Counted from the stretch's first letter, positions 1 through 7,274 are shown. The stretch: DNA of 11,695 nucleotides from Rugosibacter sp. (GCA_023257495.1 JALRCC010000161.1:1-11695); one strand, 5' to 3'. Numbers and translations: made by a program. Notes: a model not told the origin generated them from the sequence alone.

Positions 1-65
1 CGATCCTTGACCGGCAGGCCGAGCAATTCGTCACGCACTGCGCCGCCGACGGCATAAACTTTCAT
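1..65 (-). CDS. cca: CCA-adding tRNA nucleotidyltransferase, N-terminal fragment (runs off the left edge)
   Basis: Only about 21 codons are visible, reading MKVYAVGGAVRDELLGLPVK from an ATG at 65-63. This is the conserved N-terminus of bacterial class II CCA-adding enzymes and related poly(A) polymerases: a VGGxVRDxLLG motif that starts the nucleotidyltransferase fold and helps hold the triphosphate. The enzyme adds or repairs the 3' CCA end of tRNAs in the cytoplasm. A GGAG lies 11 nt before the ATG, a rather long spacing. The frame stays open upstream through 66-200 and beyond, so a longer product from a GTG or TTG is formally possible, but the family normally begins here. It lies downstream of slt on the same strand, 133 nt from the slt stop, and could be cotranscribed with it. 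The identification is firm for so short a fragment because the motif is distinctive; whether the HD domain of the multifunctional type is present cannot be seen. Confidence 0.85.
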   Translation of the reverse strand, partial: MKVYAVGGAVRDELLGLPVKD

Positions 66-110
66 CGTGCCAGTGGCTCCGGTTTGTGCAAGGCAGTAGA
101 GGCCAAGTGG

Positions 111-158
111 ATTGCCAAGCGCGTTGCCAAGCACATTGTCAATCGCATTGCCAGCGGC
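111..158. repeat. Degenerate 12-bp tandem repeat between slt and cca
   Basis: Four consecutive 12-bp units can be aligned: 111-122 attgccaagcgc, 123-134 gttgccaagcac, 135-146 attgtcaatcgc and 147-158 attgccagcggc. The first two differ at two positions and the later ones are more diverged. The repeat lies in the 133-bp gap between the slt stop and the cca start. Read on the minus strand in the cca frame it would encode a repeated four-residue pattern resembling LGNA. A 12-bp period is a multiple of three, so it could be a relic of coding sequence or a product of slippage; I see no known function. Confidence 0.6.
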
Positions 159-198
159 TGCAAAGGCAAACTCGTGCTGCCCCTGGGCAGAAGGGTCT

Positions 199-2253
199 TC
201 ACGGTAAACTTTCCGTTGCTGTAGTCATTGCACTTCCGCCGGGTTGCACGATACCCAGGCGCGCTTTGAGCGATTGCGGTGTGTTGTTGAACAACAGGTG
301 GTAATACATCGTATTGCTCATGACTTTTTTGACGTAATCACGGGTTTCCTGAAATGGAATGGTTTCGGCATAAATGGCACCTTCCAGCGGTCGACCGCCG
401 AGCCACCGGCGGGCACGGTTTGGACCGGCGTTGTAGGCGGCGGAGGCAAGCACCGGCAAGTTATCGAGAGACTCGAGCACCAGCCTCAAATAAGTTACGC
501 CCAATTGCACATTGGTTTCTATGTCAGTCATCTGGTGTGGATGAAAATTCGCCAGCTTGATTTTTTTTGCAACCCACTGCGCGGTGGCCGGCATGACCTG
601 CATCAGCCCTTTGGCACCGACGGCTGAATTCGCTTGCGTTACAAAGCGTGACTCCTGCCGTATCAAGCCGTAAACCCATGCCGCATCAACGTTCTGCGCT
701 GTGGTTTCTGCCGTGACCTGATCACGATAGGGTGCCAGATAACGCAAACTGAAATCATGCATGTCTTGCGTGCGCTCTGCGCTGGCGATGGCTCTGTCCC
801 ACACGGCATCGTGCTGCGCCAGATGCGCGGCGGCCAGCAGCGCGCGATCATTCATGCCACGCAAACTCCAGTTCCATTCCCGCACACCTTCCACCCGCAT
901 ATCGAGGCGAAATAACGCCAGCGCACGTTGTAACCCAGGGTTGCTTTCTGCAACGGCGATTTCTTCCGGCAGTGGCGGGGGTGCTGGCACGGGAAGACGC
1001 ACCGTCCACCCGAGTTCTTCAGCCGCCAATTGGCCGTAAAAATTGGGTTGCCCGGCGATACGCAAAAACAAGGCATTGGCTTGTTCTCCCTGGTGCAGTG
1101 CGCTGAGCGCGCGGGCTTGCCAGTAAACCCACTCTGGTCGTTGCGCCCATTCAGTCGGCATAGTGCTAATGACGCGCTGCACACGCGCCCAATCTTGCAC
1201 GCGCAAGGCAGCACGCACATGCCAGGCCATCTGCTCTTCATCGAGTGGAGTTTCTGCAGCCAGGTCATACCAGGCCAATGCCTCGGGGAGATGCTTCCCG
1301 GCAGCTAAACGGGCCAGTTGCCCCCAGGCGTAATGGGCATCGGTAGCAGGCAGTTCTTTTTCGATGTGGCGTAACTGGGTAGCCGCCGCCATGACATCGG
1401 TTCGCGCCAGCGTTTGTATCGCAAACAAAGCCATTTCGCGTCCGCGACGTGTGGTGGCAAACGACAAGAGGAGGCGCTTGAAATAGCGATTCGGATCTAC
1501 CGCAATGGCTTCCAGAGCGCCACGTTCAAAATTCTGTTCAGAGGGCAGATACGCTGCCGCCGTCTTGCCAGCGCCGACTTTTCCGAGGGCCAGCATACGC
1601 CGCACGCGCTGCCAGATTTCTTCGGTTGTTAACTCGCCCGTCGCTGCCATCTGATTCACCAGCGTCATGCATGCCGTAGGAAGCTCCTGCGCTGAGAGCC
1701 AGAGTGGGCGAACCTTTTGCGGCGTGCCTGCGGCTTCTGCCGCATAGCAATTCAACGTGTTATCGGGCGCGGAGAGTAAAGGGAATTCACGCGTAAAGCG
1801 TACCCAATCTGATTTTTTTCCTAAAACGCGTAGCCAGTCATCGCGCAGTTTTTCAGCGAGATAACTGTCCTTGTGCGTCTGCAAAAAAGAGAGGATGCGG
1901 CTGTCATCCATGGCTTCTGTTTCTGACTCTGCATTTGTCGCCAACTGTTGTTGTAGTTGCCAATACTCTGCCCAGGGGCGCAACACATAATCGACCGGCA
2001 ATGCGGCCACGGCTTGCCCCAGACGAAGGCGGTTGCCTGTCCGCGTTGCCTCGCGTGCCGCGATAAATGTTGTGTCGTTCGCGGTAGAAGAAACCGGCGC
2101 TGTATTTGCCTTGACACTCAACGGCAACGCCAAACCGAGCACCAAGCCCAGCCTCAAGCATAATTGCGCCAAGCAAACAACAGAACGCTGCATGGCCGAG
2201 TGTTTGCCTGCGTCTGGTTTCATGCCATCATTCAACTTGTGATTCGTATACAT
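199..2253 (-). CDS. slt: Soluble lytic murein transglycosylase (Slt70-like)
   Basis: The 684-residue product resembles Slt70 (E. coli about 645 aa). It cleaves the MurNAc-GlcNAc bond of peptidoglycan non-hydrolytically in the periplasm, leaving 1,6-anhydro-MurNAc ends. A basic n-region and hydrophobic stretch (about residues 21-50, LRLGLVLGLALPLSVKANT) form a signal peptide. A long helical superhelix rich in A/L/W/Q follows (about 60-500). The C-terminal lysozyme-like SLT domain has the catalytic Glu in RQESRF (E534), then GAKGLMQVMPATA and AAYNAGPNRARRW, all family 1A hallmarks. I chose the ATG at 2253 because AAGG lies 7 nt upstream; the ATGs at 2223 and 2193 lack a good site, although the last would give a more standard signal peptide. 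The start is 14 bp from the divergent ygfA start, so its promoter must lie inside ygfA. cca follows on the same strand. Confidence 0.95.
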   Translation of the reverse strand: MYTNHKLNDGMKPDAGKHSAMQRSVVCLAQLCLRLGLVLGLALPLSVKANTAPVSSTANDTTFIAAREATRTGNRLRLGQAVAALPVDYVLRPWAEYWQLQQQLATNAESETEAMDDSRILSFLQTHKDSYLAEKLRDDWLRVLGKKSDWVRFTREFPLLSAPDNTLNCYAAEAAGTPQKVRPLWLSAQELPTACMTLVNQMAATGELTTEEIWQRVRRMLALGKVGAGKTAAAYLPSEQNFERGALEAIAVDPNRYFKRLLLSFATTRRGREMALFAIQTLARTDVMAAATQLRHIEKELPATDAHYAWGQLARLAAGKHLPEALAWYDLAAETPLDEEQMAWHVRAALRVQDWARVQRVISTMPTEWAQRPEWVYWQARALSALHQGEQANALFLRIAGQPNFYGQLAAEELGWTVRLPVPAPPPLPEEIAVAESNPGLQRALALFRLDMRVEGVREWNWSLRGMNDRALLAAAHLAQHDAVWDRAIASAERTQDMHDFSLRYLAPYRDQVTAETTAQNVDAAWVYGLIRQESRFVTQANSAVGAKGLMQVMPATAQWVAKKIKLANFHPHQMTDIETNVQLGVTYLRLVLESLDNLPVLASAAYNAGPNRARRWLGGRPLEGAIYAETIPFQETRDYVKKVMSNTMYYHLLFNNTPQSLKARLGIVQPGGSAMTTATESLP

Positions 2254-2267
2254 CCATTTACCTTAAC

Positions 2268-2969
2268 ATGCCCCGCGAATTAGCGTCCGCCGATGACCTT
2301 GCGGATTCCTCCGCTTTTCGCGCGGTATTGCGTCGCGAAAAACTGGCTGCCCGTGTAGCGCTTGAGCACACAGTGCATGCCAAGCTTTCGGCGCGCATTG
2401 AAGCGCATCTGGAAGCTTTTCTGCTCAGGGTGTCCGCCATGCAGCCCGAGCATACGCTGGCCTTTTGCGCGCCGACCAAAAATGAATTCGATGCTGGTCA
2501 GCTGGTCAGTCGCTTGATTCTGCCTGATACTGATCGCCACGCGCAACATGGCGCACAACATGGCGCACAACACGACACACAACACGGCGCGCAACGCCCC
2601 TCGCAGGGTCTTTGGCGCGCTGCCATGCCAGTGGTGATTGCACGCGATGCAGCGATGATTTTTCGCGCGTGGACGCCGACAACGCCGATGGGTTGTGATC
2701 GTTACGGGATCCCTATTCCCGCCGCAGGTGAAGAACTTGCGCCCAGCATTGTGCTGTTACCTCTGGTCGCTTTTGATGAGGCAGGCTATCGGTTGGGTTA
2801 TGGGGGCGGCTACTTTGACCGCACACTGGCGGTCCAGGTTCCGCGCCCGTTGACCATTGGCGTGGGCTTTGAGCTGGCCCGCGTGCCCAGCATCCGACCG
2901 CAAGCGCATGATGTGCCGCTGGATGTGATCATTACTGAAGCAGGGAGCCGGGAATTTTTTATTCGCTAG
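2268..2969 (+). CDS. ygfA: 5-formyltetrahydrofolate cyclo-ligase (methenyl-THF synthetase)
   Basis: The 233-residue cytosolic enzyme (also called fau) converts 5-formyl-THF plus ATP to 5,10-methenyl-THF, returning the inhibitory folate to the one-carbon pool. Family marks are the N-terminal basic region FRAVLRREKLAARVAL (17-32), TLAFCAPTKNEFD (63-75), the GCDRYGIPIP segment (142-151) and the nucleotide-binding YRLGYGGGYFDRTL (174-187). Residues 92-110 are a low-complexity insert of AQHG-type repeats, which helps make the protein longer than the common 180-200 aa. The only plausible ATG is at 2268, but I see no Shine-Dalgarno sequence before it; a TATACA at 2247-2252 could give a very short leader. 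It diverges from slt and is convergent with the patB-like gene, with 7 nt between the two stop codons. The 6S RNA gene often found beside ygfA in proteobacteria is not here. Confidence 0.93.
   Translation: MPRELASADDLADSSAFRAVLRREKLAARVALEHTVHAKLSARIEAHLEAFLLRVSAMQPEHTLAFCAPTKNEFDAGQLVSRLILPDTDRHAQHGAQHGAQHDTQHGAQRPSQGLWRAAMPVVIARDAAMIFRAWTPTTPMGCDRYGIPIPAAGEELAPSIVLLPLVAFDEAGYRLGYGGGYFDRTLAVQVPRPLTIGVGFELARVPSIRPQAHDVPLDVIITEAGSREFFIR
2541..2597 (+). repeat. In-frame 12-bp tandem repeat within ygfA (AQHG repeats)
   Basis: About 4.75 copies of a 12-bp unit (consensus gcacaacatggc) run through 2541-2597 and encode residues 92-110 as AQHG-AQHG-AQHD-TQHG-AQR. The copies differ mostly by single substitutions, several of them synonymous, which suggests expansion by slippage followed by drift. 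Each unit keeps the frame. The insert lies between the FCAPTKNEFD segment and the LWRAAMPVV strand, where the fold should tolerate a surface loop. Confidence 0.85.
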
Positions 2970-2976
2970 CGGCGCA

Positions 2977-4131
2977 TTAGCGACAGGCGGCATTCAGCCG
3001 TTGTAATGCTTCATCAAGCAGCATGCGGCGAGTGCCGAAATTGAGGCGCACGAAGCCGGGCGCACCAAAAGCTGCGCCATCGGAAAGCCCCAGCCCGTGC
3101 GCTTCGAAATACTGTGCAGGGTTGGCTATACCGTGTTGGTGGGCAAATTCACGTGCATCGATCCAGGCCAGATAAGTGGCTTCGATCGGGTGCATGGCAA
3201 GGCCGGAAATCTTGGCGACGGCATTTTCAACGGCGCGTGCGTTGCCTTGCAGATAATCCAGCAGCGCGCTGTGCCAGTCGTCGCAGGTGCGGTACGCGGC
3301 CTCAGTGGCCGCCATGCCCAAGGCATTGGCATGTGGCACGATGCCGCGCATGGTGGTGGTGAATTTGCGCCGCAACGTGGCATCGGAAATCACCGCAAAG
3401 GCACAGCCCAGTCCGGGGATGTTGAAGGTTTTCGATGGCGCCATCAAGGTGATGGTGCGCGCCGCGATGTCGTCGCCAAGCGTTGCAAAAACTCGGTGCT
3501 GGCGAGACGGCGGCGAATGGATCAAGCCGTTGTGAATTTCGTCCGCGCAGATGGCGAAATCATGTTTTTCGGCCAGCCGTGCAAGCTGTGTCAGTTCATC
3601 CATCTGCCACGCACGGCCCGTTGGGTTGTGTGGATGGCAGAGCAGGAAAAGCTTGGTCGATGCGCCTTTTAGCATCGCATCCAGTGCCTCGAAATCCCAT
3701 TCCCAGCGCTGCTCTCCCTGGATGAGTGGCACGCTGATCAGTCGCCGTTCGGCATTTTTTGGCGCGGAAAGAAACGGCGGATAAATCGGCGTGACGGTAC
3801 ATACCGCATCGTTTTTTTCGCCGACTGCGCGGCAAGCGACATTGAGTGCTGAAACCAGCCCTGGCAGCCAGACGATCCATTCGGGCGCAATCGTCCAGGC
3901 GAATTGGCGCGCCAGATAATCCACCACTGCGTGCGTTTGGCTCGCGGTGGGCAGGTTATAGCCAAACACGCCGTGTGCCACGCGTGCGTGCAAGGCAGCA
4001 ATCACCGCAGGGGGCGCGGCGAAATCCATGTCAGCCACCCACAGGGGGAGGATGTCACGCCCAGCGTACTTGGCCCATTTCTCCGAATCCGTGCCCGCAC
4101 GTTGAACCGGCGCGTCGAAATCAAAACTCAT
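2977..4131 (-). CDS. patB: PatB/MalY-type PLP-dependent C-S lyase (cystathionine beta-lyase-like aminotransferase)
   Basis: The 384-residue protein belongs to fold-type I aminotransferases of the MalY/PatB group, which cleave cystathionine or cysteine conjugates to a thiol (for example homocysteine), pyruvate and ammonia. Visible marks: N-terminal FDFDAPVQRAGTDSEKW; LPLWVADMDF, typical of the group; HPHNPTGRAW (about 166-175); DEIHNGL (about 197-203); MAPSKTFNIPGLG, with the PLP lysine near K234; and FVRLNFG near the C-terminus, with the carboxylate-binding Arg. I prefer the ATG at 4131, with a weak GGA 7 nt upstream; a TTG at 4146 would add five residues. It starts 18 nt after the ilvA stop on the same strand, so cotranscription is likely. 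Its end is 7 nt from the stop of convergent ygfA. Which sulfur substrate it uses cannot be read from sequence; a methionine-biosynthetic or general cysteine-conjugate lyase role fits. Confidence 0.88.
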   Translation of the reverse strand: MSFDFDAPVQRAGTDSEKWAKYAGRDILPLWVADMDFAAPPAVIAALHARVAHGVFGYNLPTASQTHAVVDYLARQFAWTIAPEWIVWLPGLVSALNVACRAVGEKNDAVCTVTPIYPPFLSAPKNAERRLISVPLIQGEQRWEWDFEALDAMLKGASTKLFLLCHPHNPTGRAWQMDELTQLARLAEKHDFAICADEIHNGLIHSPPSRQHRVFATLGDDIAARTITLMAPSKTFNIPGLGCAFAVISDATLRRKFTTTMRGIVPHANALGMAATEAAYRTCDDWHSALLDYLQGNARAVENAVAKISGLAMHPIEATYLAWIDAREFAHQHGIANPAQYFEAHGLGLSDGAAFGAPGFVRLNFGTRRMLLDEALQRLNAACR

Positions 4132-4149
4132 GCAACGTCCATTCAATGC

Positions 4150-5664
4150 TCATCCCAGAAACAGCCGGTACGCCGGATTGTTTGTTTCGTCGCAATATTG
4201 GTAGCCGAGATTTTTGAGAAACACGCCGAAGGCCTTCATGTCTTGCGGTGGCACCTGCATGCCGACCAGCACGCGGCCAGTGTCGGCACCGTGATTGCGA
4301 TAATGGAACAGGCTGATATTCCAGCCCGCACTCATCTTGTTCAAAAAATTCATCAGCGCGCCGGGGCGTTCGGGAAATTCGAAACGGTACAGCAATTCGT
4401 GCAGCTTGCCATCGCTTTGCGGTGCATGTCCGCCGACCAGATGGCGTATATGCAGCTTGGCCATTTCATCATCCGTCAGGTCCAGCGTAGGGTAGCCGTG
4501 TTTTTTGAGCTGGGTGACCAGAGTGCTGGCTTCCTTGCGGTTTGCGACCTGCATGCCGACGAATACGTGCGCCTGGCCCGCGCTGTAGTAGCGGTAGTTG
4601 AACTCGGTGATATTGCGCGCACCGAGCAGGGTGACGAATTTTTTGTAGCTGCCGGGCTGCTCGGGCAGCGTGACAGCGAGCAGGGCTTCGCGCTGTTCAC
4701 CGACTTCGGCGCGCTCGGCGACAAAGTGCAGACGATCGAAATTCATGTTGGCACCGGAGGCAACTGCCACCAGCGTTTTGTCGCGCACGCGGTGCTTTAT
4801 CGCCCAGGCCTTGGCACCCGCAATGGCCAAGGCTCCCGCAGGTTCCAGAATGGAGCGCGTGTCTTCAAACACATCCTTGATTGCCGCGCAGATGGCATCG
4901 GTATCGACGAGAATCATTTCGTCGACATATTCGCGGCACAGACGAAAGGTTTCTTCGCCCACATATTTGACTGCCGCACCATCTGCGAACAGGCCGACGG
5001 TATCAAGCTTGACACGTTTATCTGCCGCCAGCGATCGCGCCATCGCGTCGGCATCCATGGCTTCAACGCCGATGATCTTGATCTCCGGCCGCAGACGTTT
5101 GATGTAAGCGGCTACGCCAGCAATCAGCCCGCCACCGCCAACGGTACAGAACACCGCTTCGATCGGATCGGCATGCTGGCGCAGGATTTCCATGCCGATG
5201 GTGCCCTGACCGGCGATGACATCCGGGTCGTCAAACGGATGCACGAAAGTCAGCTTGAGCTTTTTTTCCAGCGTCAACGCATGGGCATAGGCCGCGTCAT
5301 ACGAATCACCTGCCAAGACGACTTCACCGCCACGATTTTTCACCGCCGTTATCTTGATCTGCGGCGTCGTGGTCGGCATCACGATCACTGCGCGGATGCC
5401 GAGCTTGTGCGCCGACAAGGCAACCCCCTGTGCATGATTGCCAGCGGAAGCGCAGATAACGCCGCGCTTGCGCTGCGCGGGGGTGAGGTGTGCGATCTTG
5501 TTGTAGGCTCCGCGCAGTTTGAAACTGAACACCGGTTGCATATCCTCGCGCTTTAACAACAGGCGATTGCCGCAACGCGCAGAAAGATTGGCTGCCAGTT
5601 CCAGCGGAGTTTCTACCGCGACATCATAGACGCGGGCATTGAGAATTTTTGTCAAGTAATCCAT
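4150..5664 (-). CDS. ilvA: Threonine ammonia-lyase, biosynthetic (threonine dehydratase)
   Basis: The product, 504 aa from the ATG at 5664 (E. coli IlvA 514 aa), deaminates L-threonine to 2-oxobutanoate, the first step of isoleucine synthesis. The N-terminal PLP-dependent fold-type II domain (about 1-320) shows LLLKREDMQPVFSFKLRGAY with the PLP lysine at K49, SAGNHAQGVALSA, and the phosphate-binding TVGGGGLIAG. The C-terminal half carries two ACT-like regulatory domains, one opening with LLAVTLPEQPGSYKKF and one with YRFEFPERPGALMNF, so allosteric control by isoleucine and valine is expected. The start is chosen by family length; the frame is open to a TTG at 5715, and neither start has a good Shine-Dalgarno. 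I see no leader peptide rich in branched-chain codons and no T-box. The patB-like gene follows at 18 nt. The 66-bp gap to the divergent yqaA-like gene must hold both promoters or parts of them. Confidence 0.95.
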   Translation of the reverse strand: MDYLTKILNARVYDVAVETPLELAANLSARCGNRLLLKREDMQPVFSFKLRGAYNKIAHLTPAQRKRGVICASAGNHAQGVALSAHKLGIRAVIVMPTTTPQIKITAVKNRGGEVVLAGDSYDAAYAHALTLEKKLKLTFVHPFDDPDVIAGQGTIGMEILRQHADPIEAVFCTVGGGGLIAGVAAYIKRLRPEIKIIGVEAMDADAMARSLAADKRVKLDTVGLFADGAAVKYVGEETFRLCREYVDEMILVDTDAICAAIKDVFEDTRSILEPAGALAIAGAKAWAIKHRVRDKTLVAVASGANMNFDRLHFVAERAEVGEQREALLAVTLPEQPGSYKKFVTLLGARNITEFNYRYYSAGQAHVFVGMQVANRKEASTLVTQLKKHGYPTLDLTDDEMAKLHIRHLVGGHAPQSDGKLHELLYRFEFPERPGALMNFLNKMSAGWNISLFHYRNHGADTGRVLVGMQVPPQDMKAFGVFLKNLGYQYCDETNNPAYRLFLG

Positions 5665-5730
5665 GGTGTGCACATTTGTATGGAGGAAGTTCTGCAAGGC
5701 AGCAAGAAGGTGCAAAGGGTAACATGCGGC

Positions 5731-6144
5731 ATGGATTTTTCTTTCACGTCAGAGGCTGGCCTGGCCGGTCTTTTTGTGGTCTCTTTTCTTTCTGCCACGT
5801 TATTGCCCGGCGGCTCGGAGCTGGCATTGCTTGCTTTTGTCACACTGCATCCCGGAGCCACTACGGAATCTTTTGTCTTGGCGACCATCGGCAATACGTT
5901 GGGCGGCGTGACGACTTACTGGATGGCACGTGCGCTGCCGGAACCGAAAGATATCAGTCGATTGGGATTGGCGCGGCGCTGGGGTGCGCCGGTACTCATT
6001 CTGGCCTGGGCACCCGTGATTGGTGATGCATTATGCGCTGCGGCTGGCTGGCTGCGTTTGCCCTGGTTGCCTAGTGCATTGTGGATGCTATTGGGTAAAG
6101 CGGCGCGGTATGGCATGGTGATTGCGGGAGCGGGATTGTTGTGA
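5731..6144 (+). CDS. yqaA: YqaA-family (DedA/SNARE-associated type) small inner-membrane protein
   Basis: This 138-residue membrane protein matches the YqaA family, distantly related to DedA/VTT proteins. The family signature is visible: FVVSFLSATLLPGGSELAL near the N-terminus, then TIGNTLGGVTTYWMAR, and a second half with WGAPVLILAWAPVIGDALCAAAGWLRLP ending in a hydrophobic helix. I count three to four membrane or re-entrant segments. DedA-type proteins are linked to lipid flipping, membrane homeostasis and drug or pH resistance, but no specific activity is assured here. The frame is open upstream to GTG 5668, but family alignment favours ATG 5731, with AAAGGG 11 nt before it. It diverges from ilvA by 66 bp and converges with the hydrolase at 6254; a strong hairpin lies between them. 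Confidence 0.85.
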   Translation: MDFSFTSEAGLAGLFVVSFLSATLLPGGSELALLAFVTLHPGATTESFVLATIGNTLGGVTTYWMARALPEPKDISRLGLARRWGAPVLILAWAPVIGDALCAAAGWLRLPWLPSALWMLLGKAARYGMVIAGAGLL

Positions 6145-6169
6145 GCGGGGATCGGTGAAAAGTCGGCGC

Positions 6170-6195
6170 TGATCACACGGCGTGCCGTGTGATCA
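6170..6195. terminator. Perfect 11-bp-stem hairpin between convergent genes (candidate bidirectional terminator)
   Basis: The arm TGATCACACGG (6170-6180) pairs exactly with CCGTGTGATCA (6185-6195) around the four-base loop CGTG. It lies 25 bp after the yqaA-like stop and 58 bp after the convergent hydrolase stop, where a shared terminator is expected. Neither side has a classical run of T directly after the stem; the minus strand has TTTT about nine bases on. It may act as a weak terminator, an RNA stabiliser, or a protein-binding palindrome. Confidence 0.45.
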
Positions 6196-6253
6196 ATCGG
6201 GCAAATTGCGTCCCGCGCTGGCGGGCTTAGCGGCCCATGGTCGGCTGGTGCGC

Positions 6254-6904
6254 TCATATCGGCCATGCACGGCGCACAATGTCTTGCAGGATATGCAGCT
6301 TGCGGTGAAAAAAATGGTCCGCACCAGGGACCACTACGACGGGTAGCTCGAGCGGCTCGGCCCAGGCGAGTACGTTCGCCAAGGGCACGGTTGTGTCAGC
6401 CGCCCCATGGATGACCAGGGTGCCTGGGGCGACGGCTTCGGTGGCATAGCTACGTGCCCCTTCAATATAACCGGCTGCAGTGCCTACCAGAACCATCCAG
6501 CGTGCTTCATGCTCGGTATTGGCCAGCTTTTTGGCGACGCGTGTAATGACATACGCCCCGAAAGAAAACCCGGCCAGCGTGACGGGAAGCATACCCCATT
6601 GCTGTTGTGCCCAGGCTAGTACGGCAAGCAGATCGTCTGTTTCCTTGTCGCCGTGATCATGTGTGCCCTGTGAGCCGCCTACGCCACGAAAACTCGGCCG
6701 TAGCACCACGCAACCCTGGCTGCGAAAAACACGTGCCAGCGTGGTGATCACTTTATTGTCGGGGGTACCGCCAAACAGCGGATGCGGATGACCCATCAAC
6801 GCAATGCCGTTTGGTTCCGTGTTGCCTGCGGGCAGGTCAACAAATAGTTCGATTTTCCCATCGGGGCCATCGATCAGCCGGGTTTGTGACAATGGTTGAT
6901 TCAT
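6254..6904 (-). CDS. Alpha/beta hydrolase, COG2945 / dienelactone-hydrolase-like
   Basis: The 216-residue cytosolic protein is a serine alpha/beta hydrolase. The nucleophile elbow is GFSFG (S114), the acid is probably D170 in HGAADTTVP, and the histidine is H197 in PGADHFFH. An HPHPLFGG motif (39-46) and RPSFRGVGGSQG (69-80), which contributes to the oxyanion hole, are typical of the COG2945 group of proteobacterial hydrolases. No signal peptide is present. The substrate is unknown; esterase, thioesterase or peptidase-like activity are all possible for this fold. The start ATG at 6904 has AAGG 8 nt upstream. That site lies over the last codons of the ferredoxin gene, whose stop is only 2 nt before this start, so the two genes are probably translationally coupled. 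Confidence 0.85.
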   Translation of the reverse strand: MNQPLSQTRLIDGPDGKIELFVDLPAGNTEPNGIALMGHPHPLFGGTPDNKVITTLARVFRSQGCVVLRPSFRGVGGSQGTHDHGDKETDDLLAVLAWAQQQWGMLPVTLAGFSFGAYVITRVAKKLANTEHEARWMVLVGTAAGYIEGARSYATEAVAPGTLVIHGAADTTVPLANVLAWAEPLELPVVVVPGADHFFHRKLHILQDIVRRAWPI

Positions 6905-6906
6905 GC

Positions 6907-7215
6907 TTACACCTTCAGGCGTTCAATCACGCGGCCAAGCGTTAAATGTTGATCAATAATTTCGTCAATATCTTCTTTATCCACGTAGGTATACCAGATG
7001 GCCTCGGGATAGATCACCAGCACCGGCCCCAAGTCGCAACGGCCAAGACAGCCGGCGGTGTTGATGCGAGTAGTCCCCGGTAGCGAGGCTTCCAATGCCT
7101 TGATACGATCTTTGGCATAGCTGCGTAATTCGCTCGCCCCCAGGTTGTTGCAGCAGGATTCGCCTGCTGTGCGCTGATTGGTACAAAAAAAGACATGCCG
7201 CTGAAAATGGCTCAT
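6907..7215 (-). CDS. Thioredoxin-fold [2Fe-2S] ferredoxin
   Basis: The 102-residue protein from ATG 7215 begins MSHFQRHVFFCTNQR. Cysteines at 11, 21/22, 56 and 60 (FFC, ESCC, TAGCLGRC) match the spacing of thioredoxin-like [2Fe-2S] ferredoxins of the Aquifex Fd4 / Shethna type, which also resemble the NuoE fold. The following DLGPVLVIYPEAIWYTYV and a C-terminal helix ending VIERLKV are typical. Such proteins carry electrons or bind clusters in the cytoplasm; the partner is unknown. I chose this start because GGAG lies 7 nt upstream and the ferredoxin fold begins here; an open frame extends to 7356 but its extra 47 residues look non-coding. The gene is followed at 2 nt by the hydrolase, and its promoter probably lies in the 147-bp gap after the EAL gene. 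Confidence 0.9.
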   Translation of the reverse strand: MSHFQRHVFFCTNQRTAGESCCNNLGASELRSYAKDRIKALEASLPGTTRINTAGCLGRCDLGPVLVIYPEAIWYTYVDKEDIDEIIDQHLTLGRVIERLKV

Positions 7216-7251
7216 GCGGTGGCTCCAGAATAAAAAAGGCGACAAGATACT

Positions 7252-7274
7252 CGCGTAACCCATGAAGTTACACG
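7252..7274 (-). promoter_or_regulatory. Inverted repeat upstream of the ferredoxin gene
   Basis: CGCGTAAC (7252-7259) and GTTACACG (7267-7274) form an eight-position stem with one G-T pair and a seven-base loop. It lies 37-59 bp before the ferredoxin ATG. It has no T-run in the downstream direction, so it looks more like an operator or leader hairpin than a terminator for the EAL gene. No known regulator motif is recognised. Confidence 0.3.

Noticed and set aside
86..304. Plus-strand 72-codon frame with a CQxxCQxxCQ pattern
   Set aside because: The Cys-Gln pattern is only the translation of the 12-bp repeat, and the frame runs on into the antisense of slt; no good ribosome site.
2200..2268. 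6S RNA gene (ssrS) beside ygfA
   Set aside because: The upstream space is occupied by slt, leaving 14 bp; no room for a ~180-nt RNA there.
2540..2600. Possible CRISPR or satellite array in ygfA
   Set aside because: The units are 12 bp, contiguous and without spacers, and keep the reading frame; this is a coding minisatellite.
2964..2982. Inverted repeat CGCTA/TAGCG between ygfA and patB as a terminator
   Set aside because: Five-base stem with a nine-base loop and no T-run; too weak to call.
3904..5556. Plus-strand open frame of 550 codons
   Set aside because: It is antisense to ilvA and patB, both with clear family motifs. Its translation is rich in His, Arg, Gln and Cys with no recognisable domain, as expected for a shadow of biased codon use.
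5665..5730. T-box or leader-peptide attenuator before ilvA
   Set aside because: The gap is only 66 bp, with no T-box sequence, no run of Ile/Val/Leu codons and no terminator-like stem.
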